Shown: positions 41,913-53,500 of the stretch, piece after piece
Position numbering within the stretch: position 1 is the first letter of the stretch
Layout of the letters: every line of letters starts with the position of its first letter
Assembly (NCBI GenBank): GCA_033297205.1
Contig: MU859259.1
Span: 1-64,000 of the forward strand
DNA from: Pseudoneurospora amorphoporcata
Taxonomy: Eukaryota; Ascomycota; Sordariomycetes; Sordariales; Sordariaceae
Length of the DNA stretch: 64,000 nt
Reading direction: 5' to 3'
The notes under the pieces: model-generated
What the model was told of the DNA's origin: nothing
What the model saw: only the letters and a program-made list of their open reading frames with translations
Databases searched by the model: none
Made by a program: the position numbers and the translations under genes

Positions 41913-44900
41913 GGGGGTGCAAGTTGTAGTTGCGCTACCTAGCCAAGGTAATGATGTTATGAACTGGATGAGCATATATTCATGGCTGTTGGCCTCGCTC
42001 GATGTGCATACTTATGATAATTGCATACAAACCAGTCATTACGACGGCCTTCGTCCTACGCGTACATACCTTAATCCCACTCACCCGCCGAGACGCCCCG
42101 AGTATCATCAGGCCCCGGCCCCCGCCCGCCCGTATCGTGTCCGTGCCCTTCCGGATCCCGTACCCCATACCGTGCGCTGCGCCGAGACGGGCAGGCTCCG
42201 CAGGTGGAATCCAAGGGGGCGGTTGGGGGCGCAGCGCTTCCAGAAACCCAGCAGCTGGGCCAGCATCCCCGGGCCTCCCGAACATGATTTGGGTCCAGTC
42301 TCGTATTCCAGAATCCGTAACCACATTTCCAGTGTGTATGCAATCTCCGTGTTCTAGATAGACTGTGCGCTTCCATCTTGTCGGAACGTTCTGTCGGACC
42401 GATGTTTGGTTTGGGTCTTCACCAGCTGCTGACTTGCACTTAGCAGGTCTGGTATGGATATTATTCTAGAACAGTGGAAGCTCTGGGACTGGAGTCCGGC
42501 TTGCCGTGTTCTTTTTCGAGTGAGCTTGCTTGTTCAAGATTCGAGGTTGATATTTCACCAGCATGACAGTACCTACGTGTAAAGTTGACCATAAAACTGC
42601 TCGTCCCTTCGTTGATTATCGAAACCCAATTTACTAGGTAGTGTAAAAGTCAATAGGCCGGGCGATCGATCATCGATCGATTTAGTCCGCTTACTCCGGC
42701 CCAGCAGGCCAGGCGCCATGATGCACTTTCTGATTACATACAATGATCTGCATGGATATAAATAGTGTAGGGCCAAATACGGGGCGCGAGTCATTAGGTA
42801 TAAATAAAACGGCGACGGTAGAAGTCCCGGGAATGGAAATGTCATGTCCATGTCCTGTTTCTGTCATGTCCCGGCGTCCGGGGAGAATGGAACCGAACGG
42901 CGGGAACGGCGGGAATCGATGAGAGCGGGGAACCATCACATTATATAGAGGTGCTGTATGTACTGTGGTCCAGCTGGTACCTAGCATGGCGGTTTTTTGA
43001 CATTTGGCATTCCGAAAAAAAAAAAAAAAAAAAAAAAAAAAAACGAGGATTCAATTCCGCAAGCCCGTTTCGTCGTTGACGCACTGGAGAGTCGGGTAAA
43101 TGGGGATAATAAGGTATCGGCTGGCGTCTCGAAGAAAGAACCTATAGAATAGGATACCTCAGCAATTGATGGTCAATGACGGTGAAGTGCCGGCCGGACC
43201 GAAATTAACGAGTATATGTCCGAAATCATTCGCGCTTGTCAAAGAAGCAAAGAAGCAAAAATGCTAAGCGCCGTCGCCATTGTTGCCGATGCGATCATCA
43301 CCTGCGTCGGTGCGTCCTGCATCTTCAACCGGAAGCAGAAAGGTGACCATTTACCGGCCAGGTGGTGGGTGGTGGAAAAATATGTACCTAACCAAAATAG
43401 ACGCCAAGAAAGTGGGAGGAAGTGCAGGTGACTTGCATGCAGCGCAGGACTCTGGTGCTCTTGGGCGGCTGGAGATCGAAGCGAAGAAGCTTCTTCTTTG
43501 TGTTTTTTCCTGCTCTTTTTTCCCGGCATGGAGTTATACATGTGAGAAACCTAGTCATTATGCAATTCATGGCCATGTCAAGCTGGATACACTTGCCTGT
43601 TATACCTGCCAAGGAAACAAAGATGTTCTGGACTGCTGGCTGAATGATGGGAGTCGTTTATTACACTACGAATCCTGCCCGGGAACCAAGCTGATTTCAG
43701 GAGACACTCCTTCCACAAGGAAACTTCCGCTTGGACCCATGGACGATTATCAGCGAGACCACCTGCAGGTAGTACCTTGGGTCTGGCCCTGGCCCTGGCA
43801 ATGTTTCAGATCCCCTTCCATTTGAGCCTTTCAAACTTCCTTCCCCGGACGAAGCACGGAGGACGCCCGCCGCGGCGCCGACCGAAGAGGGCGGCTGTGC
43901 AACCACTCACCATCCAGAGACATGTTGCCCTGCCATCCACGACATCCACACACCTCTCTCTCTCTCTCAGCTGCACCAGGGCTTGCCTAGGGCGTACGTA
44001 CTGTACTGTACCCCAGATTGCCTCTGTTTCGTTGTGAATGGTTACCAGCGAGCTGGTCTCTGGGGGCCGGCGGATCAAGACCCGACCAAGCCCGGGCCCG
44101 GATTCAGTGACCCGCTGGATCAGATCCGCGGCTTGTCTTCTTCTTCACTTGCTAGTGTTGTGCAGTACCTAGTGGTGCTGGTCTTGGTGGTGGTGGTGGC
44201 GAGGCAACGGTCGGCTGAGATGAGACCTTAGATAAAGAACACACACCTGCTAGGCTGAAGAGAAATGACGATGGTCCCGATGTGGGGGAGGGGGTGGATT
44301 TGAATACCTAGTTCTAGGTAGTTTCCAAGTCGAGCGGCATCGTTGTTGCACGGCACCGCCCGCAACCGTTCTCAATTGACGGACTGCATGTCTGTGGTTT
44401 GGTAACCATGTGGATGGCCCGATGGGTCGTCTCAGTTCCAGCTGGGTGGTTCTGGAGGGAACCTGGAGAAGAGAAAATGTGTCTTGCTGTTTTCGTTGCT
44501 TGCCGTCACTCTGTGTGAAAATGCCAATTTTGGCAGACATCTACCCTAAAGTCTAGATCGCAAACGAACCATGCATCAACGGCGGTGCTTTTAAAAGTCA
44601 AGTCAATATGCAGCCAGGGACAGGGGCCCATCGACCTTGTCATCAACATGTGCCAGAATGCTGTGTGTGCTTCAGCCCTGCAAAAGTAAGCAGTCCGTTC
44701 CATTCTTTAAATGTTCCTTCTTTCTTGGCATCGTTTGTGTGTCTCGCCCATCTTTGTGGTTCGTGGATTGGTGACAGTGACTTTGTGACAGTTTTGGAAC
44801 GCCGAGGAGGGGTGTGGTGATGTGTGTGATGAGCAACATGGAAGGGAAGGGGGCACAAGTGTTAGTATTGACAGGGAACCCTTTTTTTAAGAAGATGCGT

Positions 44901-45700
44901 GACTCCAACCGAGGATGATTGATACCTAGGTATTCTCAAAAATGATATCAAAGTGTTGAGCTTCTGACGGTTGGGTTCCAATCCAGATACCAACATCAGC
45001 GGGAAAAGGTTCTGGTGCCGAATCCAGCATGGTTTTGCTATGTTTTTGCTCTAACCGAGAATACAGGACTCTGCGTGCAAATGTAACGACCCAGAGTCGT
45101 CTGTCTGAACAAAGGATTCGAGGTCGTCGTCCGACTCTGTTGGATGTCGACGAATGACAACATCGATAATACATAGTGATCGCAATCCATCATCTTCATC
45201 TTGACCGATGATGGGTTGATACCAGGACAATGGACGATAGCCGGATCATAGACGATAACTTATGAGAGCCAGGGCAAGTTCGGGGACAAGTGGAAGGGGT
45301 TCGTGTTTCGAACTGGTGCGGAACCACTTCAATGTTGAAGCATGTCATTGGCCCGGCTGAAGGTGAGCTGGCATGCCCGCTGTAGCCGCCAGTTACAGGC
45401 ATGAATAACAGCAGACCTCGTATTACTATCACCATACAGGCACATTCTCCACCAGGCGTGTTAACGCCAAATGATCACGAGATGGAGTCTCCAGTCCTTG
45501 CTCTTCAACCTACGCTTACCTCCAATCTCGCATCGAGTGGTAATTGCGCCCTCTTATTGGCTGACCAAAGGCACCTGCTGGCTGCTATCCGCTAAACCCT
45601 TGTGTGTGATATCCCCACTTCCCCTGCTGCAGTTGACCAATCGTTGTCGTTCCTTTAGCTCCTGCTGCTCTCGCTAACCCAGTGCTTGCCCACACTGTTT
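41913..45700. other. Long intergenic stretch, no gene supported
   Basis: About 3.8 kb with a run of 29 A (43015-43043), a CT microsatellite near 43954-43970 and many overlapping weak ORFs (the longest is 43280-43825). Nothing shows coding character or a family motif. Confidence 0.5.
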
Positions 45701-47648
45701 TCTCTTTTCCCTCTTTTTTGACTCCACATCTTCTGTCCTCTTGTCCTCCCCGCCCGGATCGCGCATCAGGAATTCCCGTCGGGTCTCCCTTGCTCTTGGG
45801 CCCCGCTCGTCTCTCAATTCTGGCCCGTGGGGTCCCGGCTCTCCATTTCTGTCCACTGTTCCCCAACGTAATGCCCCGATGCGCTGTGTGAGCCAAGGTT
45901 ACAGGCCACAGCACCCGACAGGTCAACTGCACTCTTGACTTTTGACTTCCCATCAGTCTTCGCAGGCACTTCCCGTCGCCTTTTCCTTCTCTTTTTCTTC
46001 CTCTTCTTCCATCGCCATCTAGATCGCCCTTTCTTTTCCTAGCCTCGTCGTCCGGCAACAACCCCCTTCCTCTTTCCTCTTCCTCTCCCATTCGTGCAAA
46101 GACGTCGGTCATCGTCGTTGTTTCGAGCATTGTTCCTTCTCCATTCTCAGCTGTTCCTCTCTACTGTTCTAGTGTGGCACGGCCTCTAGGTCTCGCAGTC
46201 GAATCCCTTTGTGCATTCCTCTCTTGACCGTCCGTCCGTCTTCCTCGTTGATTGAGAAAAAAATTGACAAGGACCATCTCCACTCGAAAGGTCCCCAACA
46301 GACGCGCCTTTTCGTCGACTTTCTCTCGAGATTCCTTCCTCTTCCTCGACCACGCACACCCACCCACTAGACCGCACACAACTGCAGAAATCTCCCAAAA
46401 TCCAATCCAAAATCCAAACAAACCCCTAGCTGGGCAATAAGGAAAAGAGAGTTCGATCGCATCAACAACAAACACAACAAAAAGGTTATTCCTTTTAATC
46501 CTTGTATTCTACTTCGGCTGCACACGCTATTTGTTATCACCCACCCGATTTTATCTCGCGCGTTTTCCGTCTCGTCGACCTCGGCTTCGATTGTTTTTTT
46601 TCTTCTCGACAACACGCAACGCACCCCGACGCTTTCGCACTCCCACCATCACCACGAACACGTATCGTTCACACATTAATCTCTGGCAGCAACGTTCATC
46701 AAAGGCAATTGATTGTCATTGATTCGGAAAGAGCAGTATACTAGGATCATCGTGGAGACGTGATCACCCCCCGGATACGGCAACTACCTCCCGCACACTT
46801 TGAGAGTGGAAAAGACTAAAAAGGATCATCAGTCCTCCTGTTCGTTGTTGTTCAAGACGCTCCCGTCCCTTTGGAACAAGTGGAAAAGGTAGCTCTGGCC
46901 AGCTCTGTCCCTTTGTCTGTCTCCATTCCGAGAACACACAAAGGTTTGACTTTGACTTGTCCACGCGTCGTCGCTCCCCGCTAGACAGCCACACACCACT
47001 GCCACTGCCAGCCTGCATCCACTGCCGCTAGCAGCCGTGTTTTAAGGTTGTTGTCTCCTGACCCGGTCCAGTCCAGGCTTGCACACACTGTCTTCGACCA
47101 CCGCACTGCACCTTTTCACGGTTCGCACCGGTTCGACCGAGTTCGCCACCTCACTCCTCTTCTCGACAAGTCATCAATACAAACCCGAACAACACCCCAC
47201 CGTCCTTCTTTCCCATCCACCATCCCACCGATCGCGCGAGGTCTTTTTTTTTACCTTCTCTCTCCGCCGACCGACGGCCGTCTTCTTCACGCAACAGTCG
47301 TCGACGACCCTCGACCGCTTCTTTCCCTCTTCTGTTCGTCGCTCCGGCTTTTGAACGCACGCTCTGTCCGCTCATTCGGCTTCCATCACCAGCAGCACAA
47401 TCTTTCGACCTCCGTCATCTTCGACAACCTCTTAATTGGAACGCTCCCAATCATCATCAACTGTTTTTATACACAACAACCACCATTGCATTATCTTCGG
47501 TTTGAGGTCTTGGTACAGGCTTCTTCGACTTCATATCGTTTTTCGCATTCTTCGAGAGAAAATAGAGCGGTCGCAACATCGGAGCGTTTGATCACGTTCT
47601 TGCAGCAACCGGTATATTCTTCCTAATATCCATCCATCATTATCAAGA
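45701..47648 (+). other. Pyrimidine-rich probable 5' leader of the Gln-rich gene
   Basis: Nearly 2 kb of CT-rich and CAAC/CATC-rich plus-strand sequence with several upstream ATGs leads to the ATG at 47649. No protein-like frame is seen in it; the ORF at 47048-47626 is Ser/His/Leu-rich translation of pyrimidine tracts. I infer a long 5' UTR, possibly with an unspliced leader intron, of a post-transcriptionally controlled gene. Confidence 0.45.
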
Positions 47649-49454
47649 ATGGCCCACCTGCAGTACAACCAGCAGGCCATGCCCTCTGGTCTGGCTTCAA
47701 GGAGAGGCGGCCAGAACATCAAGCCTCTCTCTTTCGACTTCAAGTCCATCCCCGAGAACGACACTGGCATTCCTACGCCGCGCACCAGCCGCTCTCACCT
47801 TCTTGCCGGTCTTAGAACCGCCCCCAAGTCGGCCACCGCTACCAGCTTCTCCATTGGAAACGGTCCCGCCTCGCCCACCGTCAACCCCCATGCCCGGAAC
47901 GGCCGCAACTCGATCACTCCCGGCATGTATGAGGGCGCCAGCTACCTGAACGGACCTAAGACGTCCATGCCGACCTATGGTGGCATGCACCAGGCCCAAC
48001 AGCAGGCCATGCAGAAGCAGGCTCTTTACAACGCCGAGGTCGCTGCCTATCAACAGCAGCAGCAGTACACGACTGAACAGGCGATGGTTTCGCAGCTTTC
48101 GATGGATGACCCCGTTCACGGAGAGCTTGATCCCAATGTGCACGCTCAACTCATGTACACTAATCACGTTCTGGCTCAGCGTCAGCAACAGTTGCAACAG
48201 CAGCTGCAGGCCCTGCAGGCGGCTGCCCAGCAGCTCCAGTCCCAGGGTTACCGTATGCAGGGACAGGCCCCGGCCGCGCAGCAGAACCACCAGTCAGCTG
48301 CTTACCAGCAACAGATGCAGCAGCACGTGCAGCAGCAGGTGGAGCAACTCCAACAGCAGCGTCTCCAGCAACAGTACTTGGCCCTCCAGCAGGCTCGTGC
48401 TCAGCAGGCTGCTCAGATCCAGCATCTCCAGCAGCTCCAGGCCTTGATGACCCCGACTGCTACCCAGCAGCAAAGCGCATACACTCTCTACGATCCTACC
48501 ACTGGCCAGCAGACGCTCTACGAGGCCACCAACCAGCTCGCCAGCCAGACTGCCCAGCTCAACCTGAACAGCTACGGTGGTGCCCAGCAGCCGGCTGTCG
48601 ACACTCCCCGCTTGCAGGTGTCCCCTCCCCCGACCGAGGCGAACAAGTCGAACTCGCGGAACTCTTCGCCCCCTCGCCGCTTCGAGTCGCCTGTCGTCGA
48701 GACTGCTGTCAACCCCCTGCCTCCCCCGAGCGCCAACGCTTTCCGTCGTGGTCATAAGAAGACCATCTCGACTGCCAACGGCAACAAGAACCAGCTGACC
48801 ATCTCGACCAACGAGGAGCCTCCCAAGACTGCGGGCCCCAAGACGTCCTCCTTCCCGATGACCCCGATGACTGCCGGTTATGGGCCCGGTCAGGCTCGTG
48901 CTGGCGAGCACCCCGTTCGTCAGCCCCGCAACCCGCCCTCGCTGGATGAGCTAAAGTCCAAGCCGACGTCCAAGCACGAGGGTAGCAAAAACTTTGTTGC
49001 CCGCACTCGTCGCTCGGCGATCCACAACCTTGTGCGTGCTGGTCTTGAAAGGCGCAAGGAGGCTCGCTCCTCTGGAAGTATCAGCCCTATTTCGGAGAGC
49101 GCGGACGAGCTGGTAGAGACTCCCTTGACGGACAACGACAGCGACTCGGGCCGCAGCGGATCCGGAATCCTGCTCGACCACGACGATGCCGAGTGCAGCC
49201 TGCCTAGCTCACGCACTAGCACTGGCAGCTGGGGCGCCATCGGCTCGGACCGCCCGAGCTCGCGCCAGAAGACCAACCGTACGAGCGTTGATAGCACCAA
49301 CTGCTCGGATAACGAGATGGCCAGCCGTGACTCTGGCAGCTTTGCGAGCTTGTTGAAGAACAGCAACCGCGGCGCCAAGACGGAGTCGGCTGAGGGTCAG
49401 CAGCGCAAGGCCAGGCTTGTGTTGAGCGCTCAGAAGCGCAGCATTGGCGCTTGA
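47649..49454 (+). CDS. Gln-rich, partly disordered protein (601 aa), function unknown
   Basis: Single exon, ATG at 47649 in AAGAATGGCC. Residues 1-100 are Ser/Thr/Pro-rich with an ordered-looking KPLSFDFKSIPENDTGIPTP motif. Residues 110-330 are extremely Gln-rich and likely helical coiled coil (QQQLQQQLQALQAAAQQLQ), with a distinct block LSMDDPVHGELDPNVHAQLM. The second half has Ser/Pro phosphorylation-type patches (SRNSSPPRRFESP), FRRGHKKTIS, a PPSLDELKSKP motif and an ARTRRSAIHNLVRAGLERRK helix near residue 455, then a Ser/Asp/Gly tail. No catalytic or RNA-binding domain is seen. Strong codon bias and the long leader suggest a conserved, well-expressed regulator or scaffold (inference). PolyQ regions of this kind often mediate condensate formation. 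Confidence 0.8.
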   Translation: MAHLQYNQQAMPSGLASRRGGQNIKPLSFDFKSIPENDTGIPTPRTSRSHLLAGLRTAPKSATATSFSIGNGPASPTVNPHARNGRNSITPGMYEGASYLNGPKTSMPTYGGMHQAQQQAMQKQALYNAEVAAYQQQQQYTTEQAMVSQLSMDDPVHGELDPNVHAQLMYTNHVLAQRQQQLQQQLQALQAAAQQLQSQGYRMQGQAPAAQQNHQSAAYQQQMQQHVQQQVEQLQQQRLQQQYLALQQARAQQAAQIQHLQQLQALMTPTATQQQSAYTLYDPTTGQQTLYEATNQLASQTAQLNLNSYGGAQQPAVDTPRLQVSPPPTEANKSNSRNSSPPRRFESPVVETAVNPLPPPSANAFRRGHKKTISTANGNKNQLTISTNEEPPKTAGPKTSSFPMTPMTAGYGPGQARAGEHPVRQPRNPPSLDELKSKPTSKHEGSKNFVARTRRSAIHNLVRAGLERRKEARSSGSISPISESADELVETPLTDNDSDSGRSGSGILLDHDDAECSLPSSRTSTGSWGAIGSDRPSSRQKTNRTSVDSTNCSDNEMASRDSGSFASLLKNSNRGAKTESAEGQQRKARLVLSAQKRSIGA

Positions 49455-50299
49455 GTGTGTTGCTGGCACACATGGAAAGCTTTGAATGGGGCTTTTGCAG
49501 CTTTGGTGTCTTGGAAGGGATGGGTTGGCGCTTACAGGATACATGTTATGCTAATTACGATTATGCCCCGATGTCTTCACTTTTTCTTCTACTCTCATTC
49601 ATAGGACACGTCCCTCAACTGACATGTCTTCTGGGCAAGGTCGCTGTGCCACCTTGCCTTGGGCTTTTTGGTGTCCGCTCAACGGACAAAAAACAAGGAA
49701 AAACTGGAGAGGATGAGGAAACATGGATTGCTTGGTGACGCTCTTGGTTTTTTTTTTTTTTTTTTTGTTGGTTCGCTTCACCACGACTGTGTCTTGTGTT
49801 TATGCATTTTTTGGGAATTGGAATCTCGTTCTGACATTTACGCTTTTTACGCTTTCACACATTCTGTATGGTTTTTTGGTTCTCCGGTTCTTCACACATT
49901 CCTTTATATTGTTTTGTTCGAAATTGGGAGAGAGTGTCTTTGGGGCGCGGCGGTTGGCTCTGTGTCACTCGCAAGTAAACGGTGGCAACCTGAAGGTGTA
50001 ACTTTCTTGGAGAGAACTTAAAGGGTTGAGATGAGAGCTAAGAGTTGAGAGTTGACGAGTTGAGACTTTGCCGGATCGGACATACATAACGCAAATGCAA
50101 ACATGTGTCTACCTACCTATTCTACTGGTTCATCGTTCTACGTCGCCGCGTGCATAGTGATCTTTGTCAAGGGCAATTGTCATCCGTTCTCTTTTGTGAT
50201 GCTGTGCTTGTGGTTTGTATAGAGCCGATTCCCTCTCCGGGACCGAATTGCGGTTATGTTGAGATGGGTCGTGACTTTCGTCCGTATACCTAGGTAGGC
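49455..50299. other. 3' flank of the Gln-rich gene
   Basis: Contains a run of 18 T (49748-49765) and GAGTTGAGA-type short repeats near 50028-50062. No gene recognised. Confidence 0.5.
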
Positions 50300-50598
50300 T
50301 TCCACTTCCTTGCTTTACATTCCGGCTTTCCTGTCTTGCTTCTCCCGTTGAACCGCGACAGCCGTCCCGGGTTTCGGCCGCCAAAGTCGGCCTTTCTGGT
50401 TCTAGGGTAGAGGAAGCCGAGCTTCGAACGTACCGCCGCCCAAGGTCCAAGGACAACGAATATGAGTGGGAGGAGTCACGAGCATCCAAACTGATACCCG
50501 TCTTTGGGCAATAGTCACTTTGTTCTTGAGCATTGCCCGTGGCTGTGAGTTAGCGATTGATCGATCAATATGTCGAGATATTCTTGTCTAGCCCCAAG
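50300..50598. repeat. Tandem repeat, copy 1 (299 bp)
   Basis: Starts TTCCACTTCCTTGC and ends TTGTCTAGCCCCAAG; followed without gap by copy 2. Contains GGTAGAGGAAGCCGAG and GTACCGCCGCC.AAGGTCC blocks shared with copy 2. Source element not recognised. Confidence 0.85.
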
Positions 50599-50898
50599 TT
50601 CCACTTCCTTACTTTATATTCCGGTCTTTCTGTCTTGCTTCTCCCGTCGAACCGCAACAGTCGTCTCGGTTTTCGGCCGCTATAGTCGGCCTTTCTAGTT
50701 CCAGGGTAGAGGAAGCCGAGCCCTTCAACGTACCGCCGCCTAAGGTCCAAGGACAACGAATATAGGTGGGAGGAGTTACGAGCATCTAAACTAATACCCG
50801 TCTTTGGTAATAGTTATTTTATTCTTAAGCATTGCCCGTAGCTGTGAGTAGGTTAGTGACTGATCAAATATGTCGAGTTATTCTTGTCTAGCCCCAAG
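50599..50898. repeat. Tandem repeat, copy 2 (300 bp), C-to-T/G-to-A mutated
   Basis: Same borders as copy 1. Most differences are transitions, and the majority read C in copy 1 and T here, or G in copy 1 and A here (for example CTTGCTTTACATT to CTTACTTTATATT, and CAAACTGATACCC to TAAACTAATACCC). Confidence 0.85.
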
Positions 50899-51531
50899 CT
50901 TACTTCACAGCATACTTATGCCGTGAAGAACCTCCAAGCCTACTCGGGCGTCGCTTTGCAGGGCTTCTTATGTCTAGCGTACTGGCAGGGCAGGCACGTG
51001 GTCTGGTGGCCGTGCTGCCGGTGGTGGGACCAGCGCAGTCGTAGCCGTTGGCGAGGCAGTAGACGCACCGGGTTGCGAGCGGAGCGGCGGCGATGGCGGC
51101 CTTGGTTGTGATGTCTTTGCCGATACTATTGGCGGTGCACGGTGCTAGGCCGGGTCTGGTTTGAACCGGTTTGGGGATGGCTCTGGGTCTATATCTTGCG
51201 AGACGCGGGGGTACCTAGGGGTCGGGGGAGCGGGAGAGGAGAGCAGCTGTTGCATTGACGTTGCGGCTGGAGTTTGTATACCTGGTCGGGCTTGATGTAC
51301 TCGTCGAAGGCAGCTACCTACTTTACTTTTGATGGTTCCGGAAGAGGATCGCGAATCTCGACTGACTATACCACAGGTGAGCTGAGCACAGGATAACGAG
51401 AAGGAAAGTTGAGTGCAATGTTGGGATTGGGATTGGGAGAAGACTCAGAACAAAAAAGAACAGGCCGTTGACGACAGCTTGCTTGCGCAGTTACGAAACT
51501 GATATGGTCTATTTTAGATGCAGTTCGAGGC
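50899..51531. other. Intergenic, possible upstream exon of an acidic relic
   Basis: A plus-strand frame before the acceptor at 51525-51531 is open back to about 51270 and could be joined to the acidic segment that follows through a GTGAGC donor near 51376. No family is seen, so I keep it as doubtful. Confidence 0.3.
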
Positions 51532-51795
51532 GAGGAGGACACCGAGCCTCCCGCAAAGGATCAACACCGCTCTGTTAAAGATCTTGATGGCGACGTCGAG
51601 ATGGCTGATAACGACTATTACAACTGGAGCGACTCTCATAAGGAGGACGAGGATGACGAAGACGAAGAGATGGAGGAGGGTATCTCCTCTTTAAACGATG
51701 GCGGTGTTGACGGGCGGATCCTCAACGGTAGGGGGTTGCTCATCCGCAACGGGGGCGGCTTGCTCATCAGGCGCGGTACTCGTCGCGGTTTTTAG
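51532..51795 (+). pseudogene. Acidic protein fragment, unknown
   Basis: Open frame preceded by a TTTTAG acceptor. It encodes EEDTEPPAKDQ and KDLDGDVEMADNDYYNW, then a run of Asp/Glu (KEDEDDEDEEMEEG), then a Gly/Leu/Arg segment in which GRGLLIRNGGGLLIRRG repeats. Probably an exon or remnant of a gene, with no counterpart elsewhere in the window. Confidence 0.3.
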
Positions 51796-51897
51796 AGTAG
51801 TCAGTAAGGCGACATTACCTGAACTTCGAAGGACTCCGAAGACCGAATTGGTGGCTGGTAGGTGGCTGTATGTGAGCGAGAAGGCTTTGTTCGTAAC

Positions 51898-52170
51898 TTA
51901 CTCTGCGGTAATGGGGTTATCATTCGACTTCTTGTTGTAAACTTCGACCGCGTACTCCAGGACGGCGTCGTTGATCTTCATGTTTCTGGCCTCGCTTCGC
52001 CACACTGCGTCCCACTCAGCCCATGCTGTGCCCATTGTCGTTGAGTAGACCCGTTCGCAGCGTCGGTCTAACATATCCGCAACGGGGGCGGCTGAGACCA
52101 GACGATGACGGATGACCGCACCAGCACCAGGAAACACACCGCCAAGAAGCAATGCAAGCAAAGGAGGCAA
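51898..52170 (-). pseudogene. Fragment with MLD-ERVY-GTAWAEWD module, copy A
   Basis: 90-aa frame whose C-terminal 60 residues look coding: DMLDRRCERVYSTTMGTAWA, EWDAVWRSEARN and EYAVEVYNKKSN, ending at a normal stop. The N-terminal 25 residues look like intron or noncoding translation. A related module lies on the plus strand at 54910-55014. It may be the last exon of the minus-strand gene at 52716-53500, but I could not join them with a confident intron. Confidence 0.4.
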
Positions 52171-52715
52171 AAGCTGTGACCTTGGGATGAAAGAGCGAAC
52201 GTCAAATCCCTTGAAAACGACTTTTGTCTTGAGAAAAAGGCATTACTTAGGTATTTGTCCTACATCACTCGGATAAGTGAGAACAGGCGGCGTTCGAGAA
52301 AGCCTGCACACCCCTCGAATTCGCCCCCAGGGCCAACCTTCTGAATGATCTTTCGAGTTTCGGCCCCAGCGCCCTAATCTCCTCCATCGACTTCTCCCGT
52401 TCTATATCCCTCCCGTACGTTGATCCCGAACAACCACGTATAGGCCGGGAGTGTACGCTCTCCTCGAGTTCTGCTGGAAAAACCCAAGTGAGGTGTCTGC
52501 CTAAAGTCTATATTGGGCTGGGTAAGGTACCTTACGAGAGAAACGCTCGGTGTTAAGGGCAGGATTTAAAGATTATAGCCTTGGAGACTGGTCCCAAATT
52601 CAAAATGTTAGATTCGCTAAAGATAGGTATAGCTCAACAACGGCTCGCCCGACATTATGGAATCGATCGAGTCTGAATTGGCGAAATCGTGCCTAGCTCA
52701 ATCGAAGTGTTTGAA
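52171..52715. other. Gap in accessory region, no gene recognised
   Basis: No supported coding. It carries a GGTAAGGTACCTTACG palindrome near 52520-52535. It could be intronic if the fragments on either side belong together. Confidence 0.4.
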
Positions 52716-53500
52716 CTAGGATCTGGTGACCCGAACGACAGAAAGCCTACCGACCTCGATTAACCAACGACCGACGCGGAGAGCACGAGGGGACTTCTGG
52801 CTAGCAGCGGCCTTCTTCTCCTTTTTGTAACGCTTTCCGAAGTCGACCAAGATTCTGATCCTGGCATCAATGTTGGTCAAGCGGTTCAAGTCATCCAGGA
52901 TCGGATGGGCCGCGGCGTCAAGTTCCGGATCGATAGCTTCTACCTGTGATGAAAAAAACTCGACGGAATATTTCCAGAAGCTTTCCGCCACGGGCCCAGC
53001 GTGCTTCGAGGCCGTGCTGTACCTGTGGCTGCGGCGAATCGGAGACATAACGTTGTACGTGAAGCGGACTTACCAAATATGTACAAGAAGACCCGAGTCG
53101 AGAACCCTTTGATACTTCTGCATCTGGCTTTCCAACTTGGCAACCTTGGACTCTTTCCACTTGGACAGGTGGATTCCGTACATACAAGGTACTGGTCGTA
53201 GAGTGTGTCGGACCACATCCTGCCGGGGCCGTTCAAATCTATGACCGCGGTGTTGATAAGGTCCGCATTCTCAAGAGTGTCGTCGGCGACATCTTGGTCC
53301 GAGTCGGCATTTTGGCCGCTAGCGGAGGTGGCCGACACCGTACTCGCAGCAGACCCGACACTACAAATAGAGCACGGCAGATGGAGGTGTCCCTGCCAGT
53401 GCCCGCCACCCCCACGACCTCGATCTAGGTTAACCTCCCGTTCAGCCTCAGGGGCAAGTGGAACTGAAGACCAAGCTGGAGAGCACGAACGACACACCAT
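52716..53500 (-). pseudogene. Decaying multi-exon gene of unknown function
   Basis: Coding-like pieces on the minus strand. The first (from 53500) has Cys pairs (MVCRSC, LPCSICSV), a Ser/Ala/Asp linker and NGPGRMWSDTLYDQYL. The second, in another frame, is KWKESKVAKLESQMQKYQRV then LDSGLLVHI; it is joined by a clean 45-bp intron (53073-53029, GTAAGT donor, CGCAG acceptor) to CHRYSTASKHAGPVAESFWK and YSVEFFSSQ, followed by LDDLNRLTNIDARIRILVDF and a Lys-rich end. Between the first and second pieces only 26 bp could be an intron, too short, so a frameshift is likely. The family is not recognised; it looks like a Cys-rich head plus coiled coil. Confidence 0.4.

Noticed and set aside
43280..43825. 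181-aa plus-strand ORF
   Set aside because: No motif, overlaps other ORFs on both strands, lies in a stretch without promoter or splice signals.
45585..46130. 181-aa minus-strand ORF
   Set aside because: Lies opposite the pyrimidine-rich leader; Arg/Lys/Glu/Gly bias comes from purine-rich antisense.
47697..48911. Two minus-strand ORFs of about 200 aa opposite the Gln-rich gene
   Set aside because: Leu-rich translations of antisense CAG repeats; no ATG context or motif.
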